From positions 22,018 through 86,017 of the forward strand of contig NZ_QLYR01000012.1 in the NCBI RefSeq assembly GCF_003268275.1: a DNA stretch of 64,000 nucleotides. The letters run 5' to 3'. Source of the DNA: Hydrogeniiclostridium mannosilyticum. Its GTDB lineage: Bacteria > Bacillota > Clostridia > Oscillospirales > Acutalibacteraceae. The notes beneath the pieces were generated by a model. That model had not been told where the DNA came from, did no database searches, and saw only the letters and a program-made list of their open reading frames with translations. A program made the position numbers and the translations under genes. The first letter of the stretch is position 1, and the number at the start of each line of letters is the position of its first letter. This document shows, piece by piece, positions 1-8,703 of this stretch.

Positions 1-2520
1 AAACAAAATGCACGCCATTAACAGGGCTGAAGCCACAAAAGAAATAATAAGCCACGGGTTTACTCCTTCAGCCCGTACCCAAACAGGTTCCGTATTAGAA
101 CGCTGATTGAAAGCGCGCAGCATTTGTGAGAACGCAAGCACGCAGAACGCCATCGTCTGTCCTGCCGCATGCCCTCCTGACTCTGCGCCTATCCAGTATG
201 CGCAGGCTGTCATAGCCGCCACAAAAACACCTTGTACAACAACACGCTGTATCAGAGCTTTTTCAAATAAAGTGCCCGATTTTACCGGCTGATGCTTCAT
301 CACGTTTTTTCCGGCCGGGTCAACCCCCAGTGCCAGTGCAGGCAACGTAGCCGTAGCGAGGTTTACCCACAAAATGTGAACCGCCAGCAGCGGCGCCTCC
401 CAGTTGAACAGTGTGGCTACAAACAACGTTAAAATCTCCGCAATATTGCCTACCAGAAGAAACTGTATGACCTTTTGGATATTTCGGTAAACGCGGCGGC
501 CCTCTTTGATGGCATAAGCAATCGTGGTAAAGCTATCGTCTAATAAAATCATGTCCGATGCGTCTTTTGCTACGTCCGTTCCGGCAACACCCATAGCTAC
601 GCCAATATCCGCCGCCTTTAATGCAGGGGAATCATTTACACCGTCACCGGTCATAGCGGTAACCTCGCCAGCACGCTTCAGGCTTTGGATAATTCTTAGC
701 TTGTCGGCCGGTGATACACGGGCAAAAACAGTAATGCTCTTAACGGCCTTGTCGAGTTCATTATCCCTCATACCATCAAGTTCGTCGCCGGAAATTACAG
801 TGTCGCCATCTTGGTAGATTTCCAGTTCTTTTGCAATGGCAAGCGCCGTTATTTTATGGTCGCCGGTAATCATAACCGTGCGGATGCCAGCCCGGCGGCA
901 AGTGCGTACAGCTTCGGCTACTTCCCGGCGCGGTGGGTCTATCATGCCTGCTACACCGATAAAGGTTAGGCCAAGCTCTACATTTTCATCATCTTCTACC
1001 GGAAGAGCCGCCAAGGAGCGCATGGCAAACCCGAGTACGCGCAACGCGCTTTCCGACATGGAAAGACAAAGACCTGCAATATGGCTTTTGTCAGATTCCG
1101 TAATAGGCCGCACCCCGTTTGGGGTCAAAATATGTGTACAAAGCGGAAGCATTTCATCTACCGCACCCTTTGTATAGGCAGTCAGGCAATTGCCGATTCG
1201 GTGAACCGTTGTCATGCGTTTTCTGTCTGAATCGAATGGTTGTTCAAATAAACGGGGGTGTTCATCTTCCAAGCGTTCATGGTCAATGCCAAATGCCTGC
1301 GCCATATAAATCAGCGCGCCCTCTGTAGGGTCGCCAATTACTTCTCCCTTCCTGTCCGGGTCAAGGCTTGCATCATTACAAAGAGCGGCGGCATAAACTA
1401 GTTCTTGATATACACTCGAGCGCTCCTGCACGGCCTCCTCAACCGAAATGCTTTTCCCGGCTTCAAAACCGCCGTTGACTGCAATATGGGTCACGGTCAT
1501 TTTGTTCAGTGTAAGAGTACCGGTTTTATCGGAACAAATAACCGTGGCGCTCCCCAGGGTTTCTACAGCAGGCAGTTTTCGGATCAATGCATTTTTCTTT
1601 GCCATACGTTGCACGCCTAACGCCATCACAATTGTAGCTGTTGCAGGCAACCCTTCCGGGATAATGGAAATTGCCAGAGAAATCGCAACAAGAAGCTGCG
1701 GGATAAGGGGGCGCTGGTATAATGCGCCAATTGCAAAAATCAAAACACAAACAATGAGCCCTATTCCTGTAAGGGTTTTGCCAACCGCATCCAGCTTCCG
1801 TTTAAGCGGAGTATCCATATCGTCTTGATTATCCAGCATACCGGCAATATTTCCCACCTCTGTGTTCATGCCGGTTGCAACCACAACGCCTGCCGCACGG
1901 CCATAAGTTACAATAGCGGAGGTATATGCCATATTGCAGCGGTCACCAAGCGCACAATCCTCTGGTAAAATAGCCGCCGCTTCCTTTTCCGACGGAACAG
2001 ATTCACCCGTTAAGGAAGCCTCCTGTACCTTTAAATTTGCAGACTCAATTAACCGCAAATCAGCCGGAACCATATCCCCATCACTCAGCATTACAATATC
2101 GCCTGTGACCAACTCTCTGGCCGGGATGATGCTTTCCTCACCCTGACGCAGTACGCGGGCCGTGGGGGCGCTCATATTGCGCAGAGCCTCCAGTGAAGAT
2201 TGTGCTTTTTTCTCCTGTACAATACCGATAATCGCGTTAACAATAACGATAATAAAAATTACCGCCGCTTCCGTCCATTCCTGCAAAACAGCAGAAAATA
2301 CAGCCGCCCCTATTAGAATGAGTACCATCGGGTCAACAATCTGTGCTTTCAGCATTTGCAAAACCGTCTTCGGCGGTTTGGCGCGCAGTTCATTGCGCCC
2401 GTTCTTTCTAAGCCTTTCAAGCGCCTCGGCATCGCTCAATCCATCCTCAGAGGTCTGTAAAATATTATAAACCTCTGTAAGTTGCTGAGCGTACCAAGGC
2501 CTTTGTTTGTGATTATCCAT
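1..2520 (-). CDS. Calcium-type cation-transporting P-type ATPase, 3' end outside window
   Basis: Membrane pump that hydrolyses ATP to move a cation, probably Ca2+, across the cytoplasmic membrane. About 840 codons are present; the reading frame runs off the left edge, so the last transmembrane helices are missing. Visible in order: N-terminal cation-ATPase domain (MDNHKQRPWY start), TGES actuator loop near residue 169, PEGLPA membrane motif, phosphorylation motif SDKTGTLT with Asp at about residue 331, MITGDH near residue 546 and the hinge motif TGDGVNDSPALK. The PEGLPA and following segment resemble SERCA/PMCA-type type II ATPases; the exact ion is inferred from family only. AAAGGAG lies about 10 bases before the ATG. 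It is transcribed from its own promoter through a long leader with an intrinsic terminator, so attenuation control is likely. Confidence 0.93.
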   Translation of the reverse strand, partial: MDNHKQRPWYAQQLTEVYNILQTSEDGLSDAEALERLRKNGRNELRAKPPKTVLQMLKAQIVDPMVLILIGAAVFSAVLQEWTEAAVIFIIVIVNAIIGIVQEKKAQSSLEALRNMSAPTARVLRQGEESIIPARELVTGDIVMLSDGDMVPADLRLIESANLKVQEASLTGESVPSEKEAAAILPEDCALGDRCNMAYTSAIVTYGRAAGVVVATGMNTEVGNIAGMLDNQDDMDTPLKRKLDAVGKTLTGIGLIVCVLIFAIGALYQRPLIPQLLVAISLAISIIPEGLPATATIVMALGVQRMAKKNALIRKLPAVETLGSATVICSDKTGTLTLNKMTVTHIAVNGGFEAGKSISVEEAVQERSSVYQELVYAAALCNDASLDPDRKGEVIGDPTEGALIYMAQAFGIDHERLEDEHPRLFEQPFDSDRKRMTTVHRIGNCLTAYTKGAVDEMLPLCTHILTPNGVRPITESDKSHIAGLCLSMSESALRVLGFAMRSLAALPVEDDENVELGLTFIGVAGMIDPPRREVAEAVRTCRRAGIRTVMITGDHKITALAIAKELEIYQDGDTVISGDELDGMRDNELDKAVKSITVFARVSPADKLRIIQSLKRAGEVTAMTGDGVNDSPALKAADIGVAMGVAGTDVAKDASDMILLDDSFTTIAYAIKEGRRVYRNIQKVIQFLLVGNIAEILTLFVATLFNWEAPLLAVHILWVNLATATLPALALGVDPAGKNVMKHQPVKSGTLFEKALIQRVVVQGVFVAAMTACAYWIGAESGGHAAGQTMAFCVLAFSQMLRAFNQRSNTEPVWVRAEGVNPWLIISFVASALLMACILF

Positions 2521-2542
2521 ATCGGATAAACCACTCCTTTCT

Positions 2543-2587
2543 AAATTAAAAAATAATATATTCCGACCGCCTTTCAGCGGTAGCCGG
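2543..2587 (-). terminator. Intrinsic terminator inside the ATPase leader
   Basis: On the minus strand CCG-N3-ACCGC, loop, GCGGT-CGG forms a hairpin followed directly by a run rich in T (TTATTTTTT). It sits only 23 bases before the ATPase start codon and downstream of the promoter, the position expected of an attenuator. Confidence 0.65.
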
Positions 2588-2608
2588 CAAAAGAGAAACA
2601 TAAAAAGA

Positions 2609-2648
2609 CATAGCCCGCTGTCTAATGGTTAGACGCAGGTTATGCCTC
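2609..2648 (-). promoter_or_regulatory. Long hairpin in the ATPase 5' leader
   Basis: In the untranslated leader a hairpin can form from CATAACCTGCGTCTAA and TTAGACAGCGGGCTATG, with an apical GTCTAA/TTAGAC stem and a basal CATA/TATG stem. Together with the terminator downstream it suggests a structured regulatory leader. I could not match it to the M-box, yybP-ykoY or NiCo riboswitch consensus by eye, so its ligand, if any, is unknown. Confidence 0.4.
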
Positions 2649-2762
2649 CTATATAAAACGTATTCAATAATTTACGGTAAGTGTTACTTCGGTCAGCGTC
2701 GCTACTGTCGGCGTCGTCCACGATTTAGGTTCAATCTCCTTTTTCAAATGTATTTGTGGATG

Positions 2763-2791
2763 ATTATACGGGATAGCCATCCATCTGTCAA
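2763..2791 (-). promoter_or_regulatory. Consensus sigma-A promoter of the P-type ATPase
   Basis: On the minus strand TTGACA is followed after exactly 17 bases by TATAAT, a perfect consensus housekeeping promoter. Transcription would start near 2756, leaving a leader of about 235 bases before the ATPase start codon. Confidence 0.85.
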
Positions 2792-3126
2792 TAGTTTTCT
2801 TAAAAATGATGCACACTGCATTTCCTCCGGGTATTGATTCTCTCATAGATGTGGGCGGGCATATTCCCGCCCCTATAATTTATACGCCCTTTGGTGCACA
2901 TAGATTCCGGAATATGACCTATATTTCTTTCGGTGTGCCGCTATTCCCTTTCAGTGTCTTCTCAGCTGCCGTTTGTCAAAGCCAAAGCGCCATGCATATA
3001 GGGCTTTTTTAGTTAGCAGGCGGTTTATTTAATTTTCAGCGGGCCGCCTCTTCCCCAGTCTATTGCCGGAACTATTTTCTCTCGTCGATAACTTGCGGCA
3101 GCCTCTCAAAATAGTACGAAACCCTC
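2792..3126. other. Intergenic region without a convincing gene
   Basis: This stretch between the divergent ATPase and TetR promoters holds a GGGCGGG/CCCGCCC hairpin with a 6-base loop (2853-2872) and a weak AAGCC/GGGCTT stem followed by six T near 3000. The latter could be the end of a lost transcript. No open frame has a ribosome site. Confidence 0.4.
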
Positions 3127-3155
3127 TTGACAGGATGAACGGGTTGGTGTAATAT
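3127..3155 (+). promoter_or_regulatory. Promoter of the TetR regulator and ABC exporter
   Basis: TTGACA at 3127-3132 and TAATAT at 3150-3155 are separated by 17 bases. The -10 box lies inside the perfect palindrome at 3147-3173, so a repressor bound there would block polymerase. This fits autorepression. Confidence 0.8.
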
Positions 3156-3173
3156 AACATCGTTATATTACAC
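3147..3173. promoter_or_regulatory. Perfect 27-bp palindromic operator
   Basis: The arm GTGTAATATAAC, a 3-base centre ATC, then GTTATATTACAC: 12-base arms without a mismatch. Size and placement over the -10 box are those of a TetR-family operator bound by two dimers or one large dimer. The regulator is encoded immediately downstream. Confidence 0.8.
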
Positions 3174-3191
3174 TGTTATATGGAGGCTGCT

Positions 3192-3808
3192 ATGCAGGAA
3201 GATTCACCGGGCACACTGGAGAAAATTGAACAGGCAGCATTGGAAGAGTTTTCTGAAAAAGGTTTTCTCGGGGCTTCTCTGCGGCAGATTGTAAAGCAAG
3301 CCGGTGTGACCACCGGCGCCTTTTACGGCTATTTTTCCAGCAAGGAGGCCCTGTTTGCCGCTATCGTAAACCGCACGCACGCGCTTTAATGGGCCGGTTT
3401 ATGAAAGCACAGCGTTCTTTTGCCGAGCTGCCTGCAAATGAAAAGCCGGAGCATGTAGCGGTGGAATCGGGCTCCTATCTTCATTGGATGGTTGAGTACA
3501 TCTGCCATCATCGGGCGCCAGTAAAACTGCTGTTGTGTCGGGCAGAAGGCACCGGTTATGAAAATTTTATTCACGACATGGTAGAGGTCGAGGTAGAGTC
3601 CACACTGCAATACATACAGGTGCTTCGCTGCCTGGGACGAAGCGTACCGGAGCTGGACCGTCAATTGTGCCACATTCTTGCCAGCGGGATGTTTAATGCC
3701 ATCTTTGAAGTGGTCATCCATAACCTGCCCTACGAGCAGGCGATGCGTTATGTAAACCAGCTGCGAGATTTTTATACCGCTGGCTGGTTAAAACTGATGA
3801 CCCCGTGA
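3192..3808 (+). pseudogene. TetR/AcrR-family regulator, interrupted by a frameshift
   Basis: The first frame encodes a TetR N-terminal DNA-binding domain (helix-turn-helix around SLRQIVKQAGVTTGAFYGYF) and stops at 3389. The second frame begins at an ATG overlapping that stop (TAATG) and encodes the ligand-binding and dimerisation domain to 3808. Related proteins run continuously from the SKEALF segment into MGRFM, so one base appears to be missing in the CTTTAATG stretch; one extra T would restore a single frame. I placed the start at 3192, behind GGAGG with good spacing, rather than at the ATG at 3180. It probably senses a toxic compound and represses itself and the exporter. Reinitiation at TAATG could instead give two half-proteins. 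Confidence 0.75.
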
Positions 3809-3852
3809 TTCATATGGAGCTAAGGAGGACGAGGTTCTTGTTTTTTTGATTG

Positions 3853-3874
3853 TTAGTTAGTTCAAGCTAACTAA
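3853..3874. promoter_or_regulatory. Second inverted repeat before the ABC exporter
   Basis: TTAGTTAG, 6-base gap, CTAACTAA forms an exact 8-base inverted repeat just upstream of the AAGGAGG ribosome site of the first ABC gene. It differs in sequence from the operator at 3147, so a second regulator or an RNA structure limiting ribosome access is possible. Confidence 0.5.
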
Positions 3875-3895
3875 ATATATAAGGAGGTTCCTGCA

Positions 3896-5698
3896 ATGAA
3901 AAAAAAGAAAAAAAGCGACCTGGCAACCCTGCTTGGGTATGCGGGTGGTCACAAAGGCTTGACCTTTCTGGGGCTAGTCTTGTCAGCGGTAGCCATGCTG
4001 TTAAGTATGGCGCCATATATCTGCATCTGGCTGGCAGCCAGGGACTTAATCGCTGTAGCACCGGAGTGGACTCAGGCACAAAACGTCACCCGGTATGGCT
4101 GGCTGGCCTTTGCCTTTGCAGTTGGCGGCATTGTGATATACTTTGCCGGCCTAATGTGTACTCATCTGGCAGCATTCCGCACGGCGTCCAACATCCGCAA
4201 GCAAGGTGTTGCCCATGTAATGAAGGCTCCATTGGGGTTCTTTGACTCCAACGCCTCTGGATTGATTCGCGGCCGCTTGGACGCAGCGGCGGCTGATACC
4301 GAGACGCTACTTGCCCACAATTTAGCGGATATTGTCGGCACGGTCGTCCTGTTTGTAGCCATGCTGGTGCTGATGTTCGTTTTTGACTGGCGGATGGGCG
4401 CCGCCTGCCTGCTGGCGGCGGTGATTTCAGTTATTGCCATGTTTTCTATGATGGGCGGCAAAAACGCCAAGCTAATGGCGGAATACCAGGCTGCCCAGGA
4501 CCGTATGACCAAGGCGGGCACCGAGTATGTCCGTGGTATTCCTGTGGTAAAGATTTTCCAGCAGACGGTCTCTTCCTTCAAGGCATTCCAGCAAGCTATT
4601 GAAGATTACAGCAATAAATCTGAATATTATCAGGACAAAGTGTGCCGGGTCCCCCAGTCTATCAACCTGACCTTTACTGAGGGCGCTTTTGTCTTTCTCG
4701 TACCAATGGCGCTGTTCCTGGCGCCCGGTGCTTTGTCCGGCGGTGATTTTGCCGGGTTTGTCACTAACTTTGCTTTCTACGCAGTGTTTTCGGCTATCGT
4801 CTCTACTGCGCTGGCTAGGATTATGTTCGCTTCCGCCGGTATAATGCTGGCCGGTACTGCTTTAGGCCGCATCAACCAGGTGATGGGCGCCCCTACGTTA
4901 AAGGAGCCCGCTCATCCGCAGCGCCCCAAGGGAAACCGGGTAGAATTTAAGGATGTAAGCTTTACCTATGACGGCGCAGAAACCGCCGCGCTCTCTCATG
5001 TCTCTTTCACGGCAGAACCGGGACAGACCGTAGCGCTCGTAGGGCCTTCCGGAGGCGGCAAGACTACTGCAGCCAGCTTGATTCCCCGGTTTTGGGATGC
5101 GACCTCAGGCACTGTGAAAGTTGGCGGTGTAGATGTCCGCCAAGTAGAGCCCCATGTGCTTATGGAGCAGGTAGCTTTTGTGTTCCAAAACAACCGCCTG
5201 TTCAAAGCATCTATTTTGGAAAATGTGCGGGCTGCCCGTCCGGACGCCACACGGGAACAAGTACAGGCAGCGCTCACGGCTGCCCAATGCGATGATATTT
5301 TGGAAAAGTTGCCAAATGGTATTGATACCCAAATTGGTTCCGAGGGGACCTATCTCTCTGGCGGCGAACAGCAGCGCATTGCACTGGCACGGGCTATTTT
5401 GAAGGACGCCCCCATCGTGGTGCTGGATGAAGCAACCGCCTTTGCCGACCCCGAGAACGAAGCGCTAATTCAAAAAGCCTTCGCCACACTGACCAGGGGC
5501 CGCACCGTCATTATGATTGCACACCGGCTTTCTACCGTAGTGGGAGCGGATAAGATTCTTGTCCTGGACGAGGGAAACATTGTTGAGCAGGGTACCCATG
5601 CGCAACTCACCGCCGCGGGCGGACTGTACGCCCGGATGTGGGCCGACTATAACCAGGCGGTCCAGTGGAAGATCACCGGTGAAAAGGAGGCGGAGTAA
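3896..5698 (+). CDS. ABC exporter half-transporter, first subunit
   Basis: 600-residue fusion of an exporter-type membrane domain (about six helices in the first 330 residues) and a nucleotide-binding domain. Visible motifs: Walker A GPSGGGKTT near residue 383, signature LSGGEQQR near 486, Walker B IVVLDEAT near 506, H-loop histidine in AHRLST near 542. The D-loop reads AFADPE instead of the usual SALD form. It should pair with the next gene as a heterodimer exporting a drug, peptide or siderophore-like compound; the substrate cannot be read from sequence. AAGGAGG precedes the ATG by 9 bases. The TetR regulator and its operator upstream suggest substrate-induced expression. Confidence 0.9.
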   Translation: MKKKKKSDLATLLGYAGGHKGLTFLGLVLSAVAMLLSMAPYICIWLAARDLIAVAPEWTQAQNVTRYGWLAFAFAVGGIVIYFAGLMCTHLAAFRTASNIRKQGVAHVMKAPLGFFDSNASGLIRGRLDAAAADTETLLAHNLADIVGTVVLFVAMLVLMFVFDWRMGAACLLAAVISVIAMFSMMGGKNAKLMAEYQAAQDRMTKAGTEYVRGIPVVKIFQQTVSSFKAFQQAIEDYSNKSEYYQDKVCRVPQSINLTFTEGAFVFLVPMALFLAPGALSGGDFAGFVTNFAFYAVFSAIVSTALARIMFASAGIMLAGTALGRINQVMGAPTLKEPAHPQRPKGNRVEFKDVSFTYDGAETAALSHVSFTAEPGQTVALVGPSGGGKTTAASLIPRFWDATSGTVKVGGVDVRQVEPHVLMEQVAFVFQNNRLFKASILENVRAARPDATREQVQAALTAAQCDDILEKLPNGIDTQIGSEGTYLSGGEQQRIALARAILKDAPIVVLDEATAFADPENEALIQKAFATLTRGRTVIMIAHRLSTVVGADKILVLDEGNIVEQGTHAQLTAAGGLYARMWADYNQAVQWKITGEKEAE

Positions 5699-7441
5699 AT
5701 GTTCAGCAAAAAGTTTCAGAGAAAATATGCCCTGACCGACCAGGGAATTCGCAACACCAAAAAGGGTGCCTTCTGGACAGTTATCGTCAATCTGGTCGTA
5801 ATGGGCGGCATCAGCATCCTGTACCTGATGATGTCCGGTTTTATGGAAACGCTGACAGACGGAACGCCGCTGCCCAGCGTGGCGCTTCCGATCGGGCTGG
5901 CGCTCATATTTGTTGTCTTGTCTCTCGTGACCCACCTACAGCAATACAGAGCCACCTATGGTCTGGTGTACAATGAAGTCAAAACCACACGCCTCAGTCT
6001 GGCGGAACGGCTGCGCAAGCTGCCCCTGGGCTACTTTGGCAAACGAGATCTGGCCGACCTCACTGAAACCATTATGGGAGACGTCAACCGTATGGAGCAT
6101 GTCTGGTCCCATGTACTTGGGTATCTTTACGGCTCTTACATCTCCACGGCCCTCATCGCAATTTGTCTGTTGGCGTACGACTGGCGGCTCGCCATTGCCT
6201 GCCTGTGGGGAGTGCCGGTAGCTTTCGGGCTTTTATTCGGCAGCCGAAAAATTACCAGCCGCAGCGCCGAACGGACAAAACAGGCAGCGCTCGCCGTCTC
6301 GGACAGCATTCAGGAAGCCCTGGAAAATGTGCGGGAAATCCGCGCTACCAACCAAGAGGATCGGTATTTGGAAGGGCTAAACCGTAAAATAGATGAACAT
6401 GAACGGATTATGATCCGCGGCGAACTGGGTACCGGGCTTTTTGTCAATGCCGCCAGCGTTATTATGCGTTTGGGCGTGGCAACCACTATCCTTGTGGGGG
6501 CCAACCTGATTCTTTCCGGTAGCATTGATTTTATGCTGTTGTTTTTGTTCCTGCTGGTCATCACCCGCGTCTATGCGCCTTTTGACCAGAGCCTGGCGCT
6601 CATCGCCGAGATGTTTGTCTCCCAGGTATCGGCGGACCGTATGATGGAAATCCAAGATACCCCCACTGCGGAGGGTACAGAAACCTTTAATCCGAAGGGG
6701 CATGACATCGTATTCGATCATGTGGGCTTTGCCTATGATAAGAAGGACGTCCTACGCGACGTGAGCTTTACCGCAAAAGAGGGCGAGATTACCGCGCTGG
6801 TAGGGCCCTCCGGCTCCGGTAAAAGCACCTGTGCCCGCCTGGCCGCAAGGCTGTGGGATGTCACCAGAGGCGCTGTTCGGGTAGGCGGTGTAGACATCTC
6901 CACCGTGGATCCAGAGATGCTGCTGACAGATTACTCCATGGTCTTCCAAGATGTAATGCTGTTTGATGATACGGTAATGGAAAACATCCGCCTTGGTAAG
7001 CACGGCGCTACAGACGAGGAGGTGCTCGCTGCAGCGAAAGCCGCCAACTGCGACGAATTTGTCCGCAAGCTGCCCAAAGGCTACGGCACGCCCATCGGAG
7101 AGAATGGTACGAAGCTCTCAGGCGGAGAGCGGCAGCGGATCTCCATCGCCCGGGCGCTTTTAAAGGATGCCCCTATTGTATTGCTCGATGAAGCGACCGC
7201 AAGCCTGGATGTGGAAAATGAAACCAAAGTGCAGGAGGCGCTCTCCCGCTTGCTGGCAGGTAAAACCATATTAGTGATCGCCCACCGGATGCGCACCGTG
7301 GAAGCGGCTGATAAAATTGTAGTCCTTGCCGGCGGCAAGGTAGCAGAGGAAGGCTCCCCGGCGGAGCTGATGTCCAGAGGCGGGCTCTACCGCCGCATGG
7401 TGGAACTACAGCAGCAAAGCGCACGGTGGAGCCTGGAATAA
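5699..7441 (+). CDS. ABC exporter half-transporter, second subunit
   Basis: 580 residues with the same membrane plus ATPase architecture as its upstream partner. Walker A GPSGSGKST is near residue 370, signature LSGGERQR near 474, Walker B IVLLDEATASLD near 493 and the H-loop in AHRMRT. The ATG follows the stop of the first subunit without a gap, which implies translational coupling and equal production of the two halves. Unlike the first subunit it keeps the canonical SLD D-loop, so the two ATP sites may not be equivalent, as in many heterodimeric exporters. Confidence 0.9.
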   Translation: MFSKKFQRKYALTDQGIRNTKKGAFWTVIVNLVVMGGISILYLMMSGFMETLTDGTPLPSVALPIGLALIFVVLSLVTHLQQYRATYGLVYNEVKTTRLSLAERLRKLPLGYFGKRDLADLTETIMGDVNRMEHVWSHVLGYLYGSYISTALIAICLLAYDWRLAIACLWGVPVAFGLLFGSRKITSRSAERTKQAALAVSDSIQEALENVREIRATNQEDRYLEGLNRKIDEHERIMIRGELGTGLFVNAASVIMRLGVATTILVGANLILSGSIDFMLLFLFLLVITRVYAPFDQSLALIAEMFVSQVSADRMMEIQDTPTAEGTETFNPKGHDIVFDHVGFAYDKKDVLRDVSFTAKEGEITALVGPSGSGKSTCARLAARLWDVTRGAVRVGGVDISTVDPEMLLTDYSMVFQDVMLFDDTVMENIRLGKHGATDEEVLAAAKAANCDEFVRKLPKGYGTPIGENGTKLSGGERQRISIARALLKDAPIVLLDEATASLDVENETKVQEALSRLLAGKTILVIAHRMRTVEAADKIVVLAGGKVAEEGSPAELMSRGGLYRRMVELQQQSARWSLE

Positions 7442-7818
7442 AGCGGATCTCATATTTGCAAAACAGCTTGGAAGGAGCCGGTCGGGTCCTTTCCGTAAAA
7501 TGGCTATATGCAATAAACAAAGAGACGGGGCCTATAATCGGGCAACCCCGTCTCTTACCTATATGCTCCCTGTTTTTTCAGTCCTGGAGTTACTGCTGGA
7601 CGGTAATGAAGCCTTTATAGCTGCCCCGCATTTTCCCAGCCGTTCCCAATTAAACTGGCGAATAAAGAGCTCCTAGACAACGGCTAAAAAATAACAAGCA
7701 AAATACGCAGTTCCTCTGGGCCCGCAGCCTAGTGGTAAAATCTTGTTGCCGCGAATCATTCTCCCGCGCATAAACGGGAGGATTTGCCGCCTCATTTACG
7801 CAAAACTACCTGCATAGA
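7442..7818. other. Intergenic region between exporter and glycyl-radical operon
   Basis: Apart from the stem-loop at 7520-7556 this region contains no frame with a ribosome site and no recognisable RNA gene. Confidence 0.4.
7520..7556 (+). terminator. Stem-loop after the ABC exporter operon
   Basis: AAGAGACGGGG and CCCCGTCTCTT form an exact 11-bp stem with a 15-base loop. No proper T-run follows, so it may be a weak terminator or an RNA-stabilising 3' structure. Confidence 0.5.
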
Positions 7819-7848
7819 TTGACAAATAAATTGCATGCATCATATAAT
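7819..7848 (+). promoter_or_regulatory. Promoter of the glycyl-radical enzyme operon
   Basis: TTGACA, 18 bases, TATAAT. The spacer contains the palindrome TGCATGCA. It lies 33 bases upstream of the activase start. Confidence 0.75.
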
Positions 7849-7880
7849 ATTTTTCACGGTTAGAAATAGAGGAATAAAAG

Positions 7881-8633
7881 GTGCTAAATCAAATGAAAGC
7901 AAAAATATTCAATATTCAGAAATTCAGCTTACATGACGGCCCGGGAATCCGAACCAGCGTATTTTTCAGCCGCTGTAATTTAAATTGCCGGTGGTGTGCA
8001 AACCCGGAGTGCCATATTGCGGGCGGCTCCTGCAGCGCTGCTGAGGAATACGAGCTCGACGATCTGGTAAGGGAGGTATTAAAAGACCGAGCCTTTTATC
8101 AAAAATCCGGCGGCGGAGTCACGCTGACGGGCGGCGAATGCCTGCTGCAATTTGAATTTATACAGGCGTTCTGCCAGCGGCTCAAAGAAAATCAGATTCA
8201 CATTGCTATTGAGACAGCCGGAGCAGTTCCCGACAGCCAGTTTACCGAGGCTGTGAGCCTTGCCGATTTCATTTATCTTGACTGCAAGCACTATGACGCC
8301 GGCAAACACTTCCACGGCACCGGCGTTTCCAATGAACAAATTGTCAGAAATATGGAATGGCTTGCAAAAAGTTCCAAAGCTTACTGTGTCAGAATCCCCG
8401 TCATCCCCGGTTTCAATGATGCTGCCGAGGACGCGCGCGGCTTCTGTTCGCTTTTTCAAAAATCAGGCGTCAACCATATTGAGCTTCTGCCCTTCCACCA
8501 GTTTGGTGAGAGCAAGTATGCCAAATGGAAACTGAAGTATGATTATGCCGGGATAAAACAGCTACACAAGGAAGACCTGCAATCCTATAAACAAGTGTTT
8601 ATCGATAACGGATTTTCGGTTATCTTAAATTAA
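7881..8633 (+). CDS. Glycyl-radical enzyme activating enzyme (radical SAM)
   Basis: 250-residue radical-SAM activase that reductively cleaves S-adenosylmethionine and abstracts hydrogen from the glycine of its partner enzyme, encoded next. The cluster motif CNLNCRWC gives cysteines at about residues 32, 36 and 39, and GGVTLTGGE is the SAM-binding glycine segment. At this length it lacks the ferredoxin-like insertion with two extra Fe4S4 clusters found in many dehydratase activases, so it resembles the compact pyruvate formate-lyase activase. I chose the GTG at 7881 because AGAGG lies 8 bases upstream; an ATG follows at 7893. It forms an operon with the two genes downstream. Confidence 0.9.
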   Translation: MLNQMKAKIFNIQKFSLHDGPGIRTSVFFSRCNLNCRWCANPECHIAGGSCSAAEEYELDDLVREVLKDRAFYQKSGGGVTLTGGECLLQFEFIQAFCQRLKENQIHIAIETAGAVPDSQFTEAVSLADFIYLDCKHYDAGKHFHGTGVSNEQIVRNMEWLAKSSKAYCVRIPVIPGFNDAAEDARGFCSLFQKSGVNHIELLPFHQFGESKYAKWKLKYDYAGIKQLHKEDLQSYKQVFIDNGFSVILN

Positions 8634-8703
8634 CTTTCCGGGCAGCCGCCTTCTGTTTATAAACAAAAACCTTATATAAACATAGAAAGAGGAAGATCGA
8701 ACC

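Noticed and set aside
2521-2756. Leader as M-box, yybP-ykoY or NiCo riboswitch
   Set aside because: Some short words are similar (for example CCTCCTATAT on the opposite strand), but the conserved core elements of these classes are not present in order on the transcribed strand.
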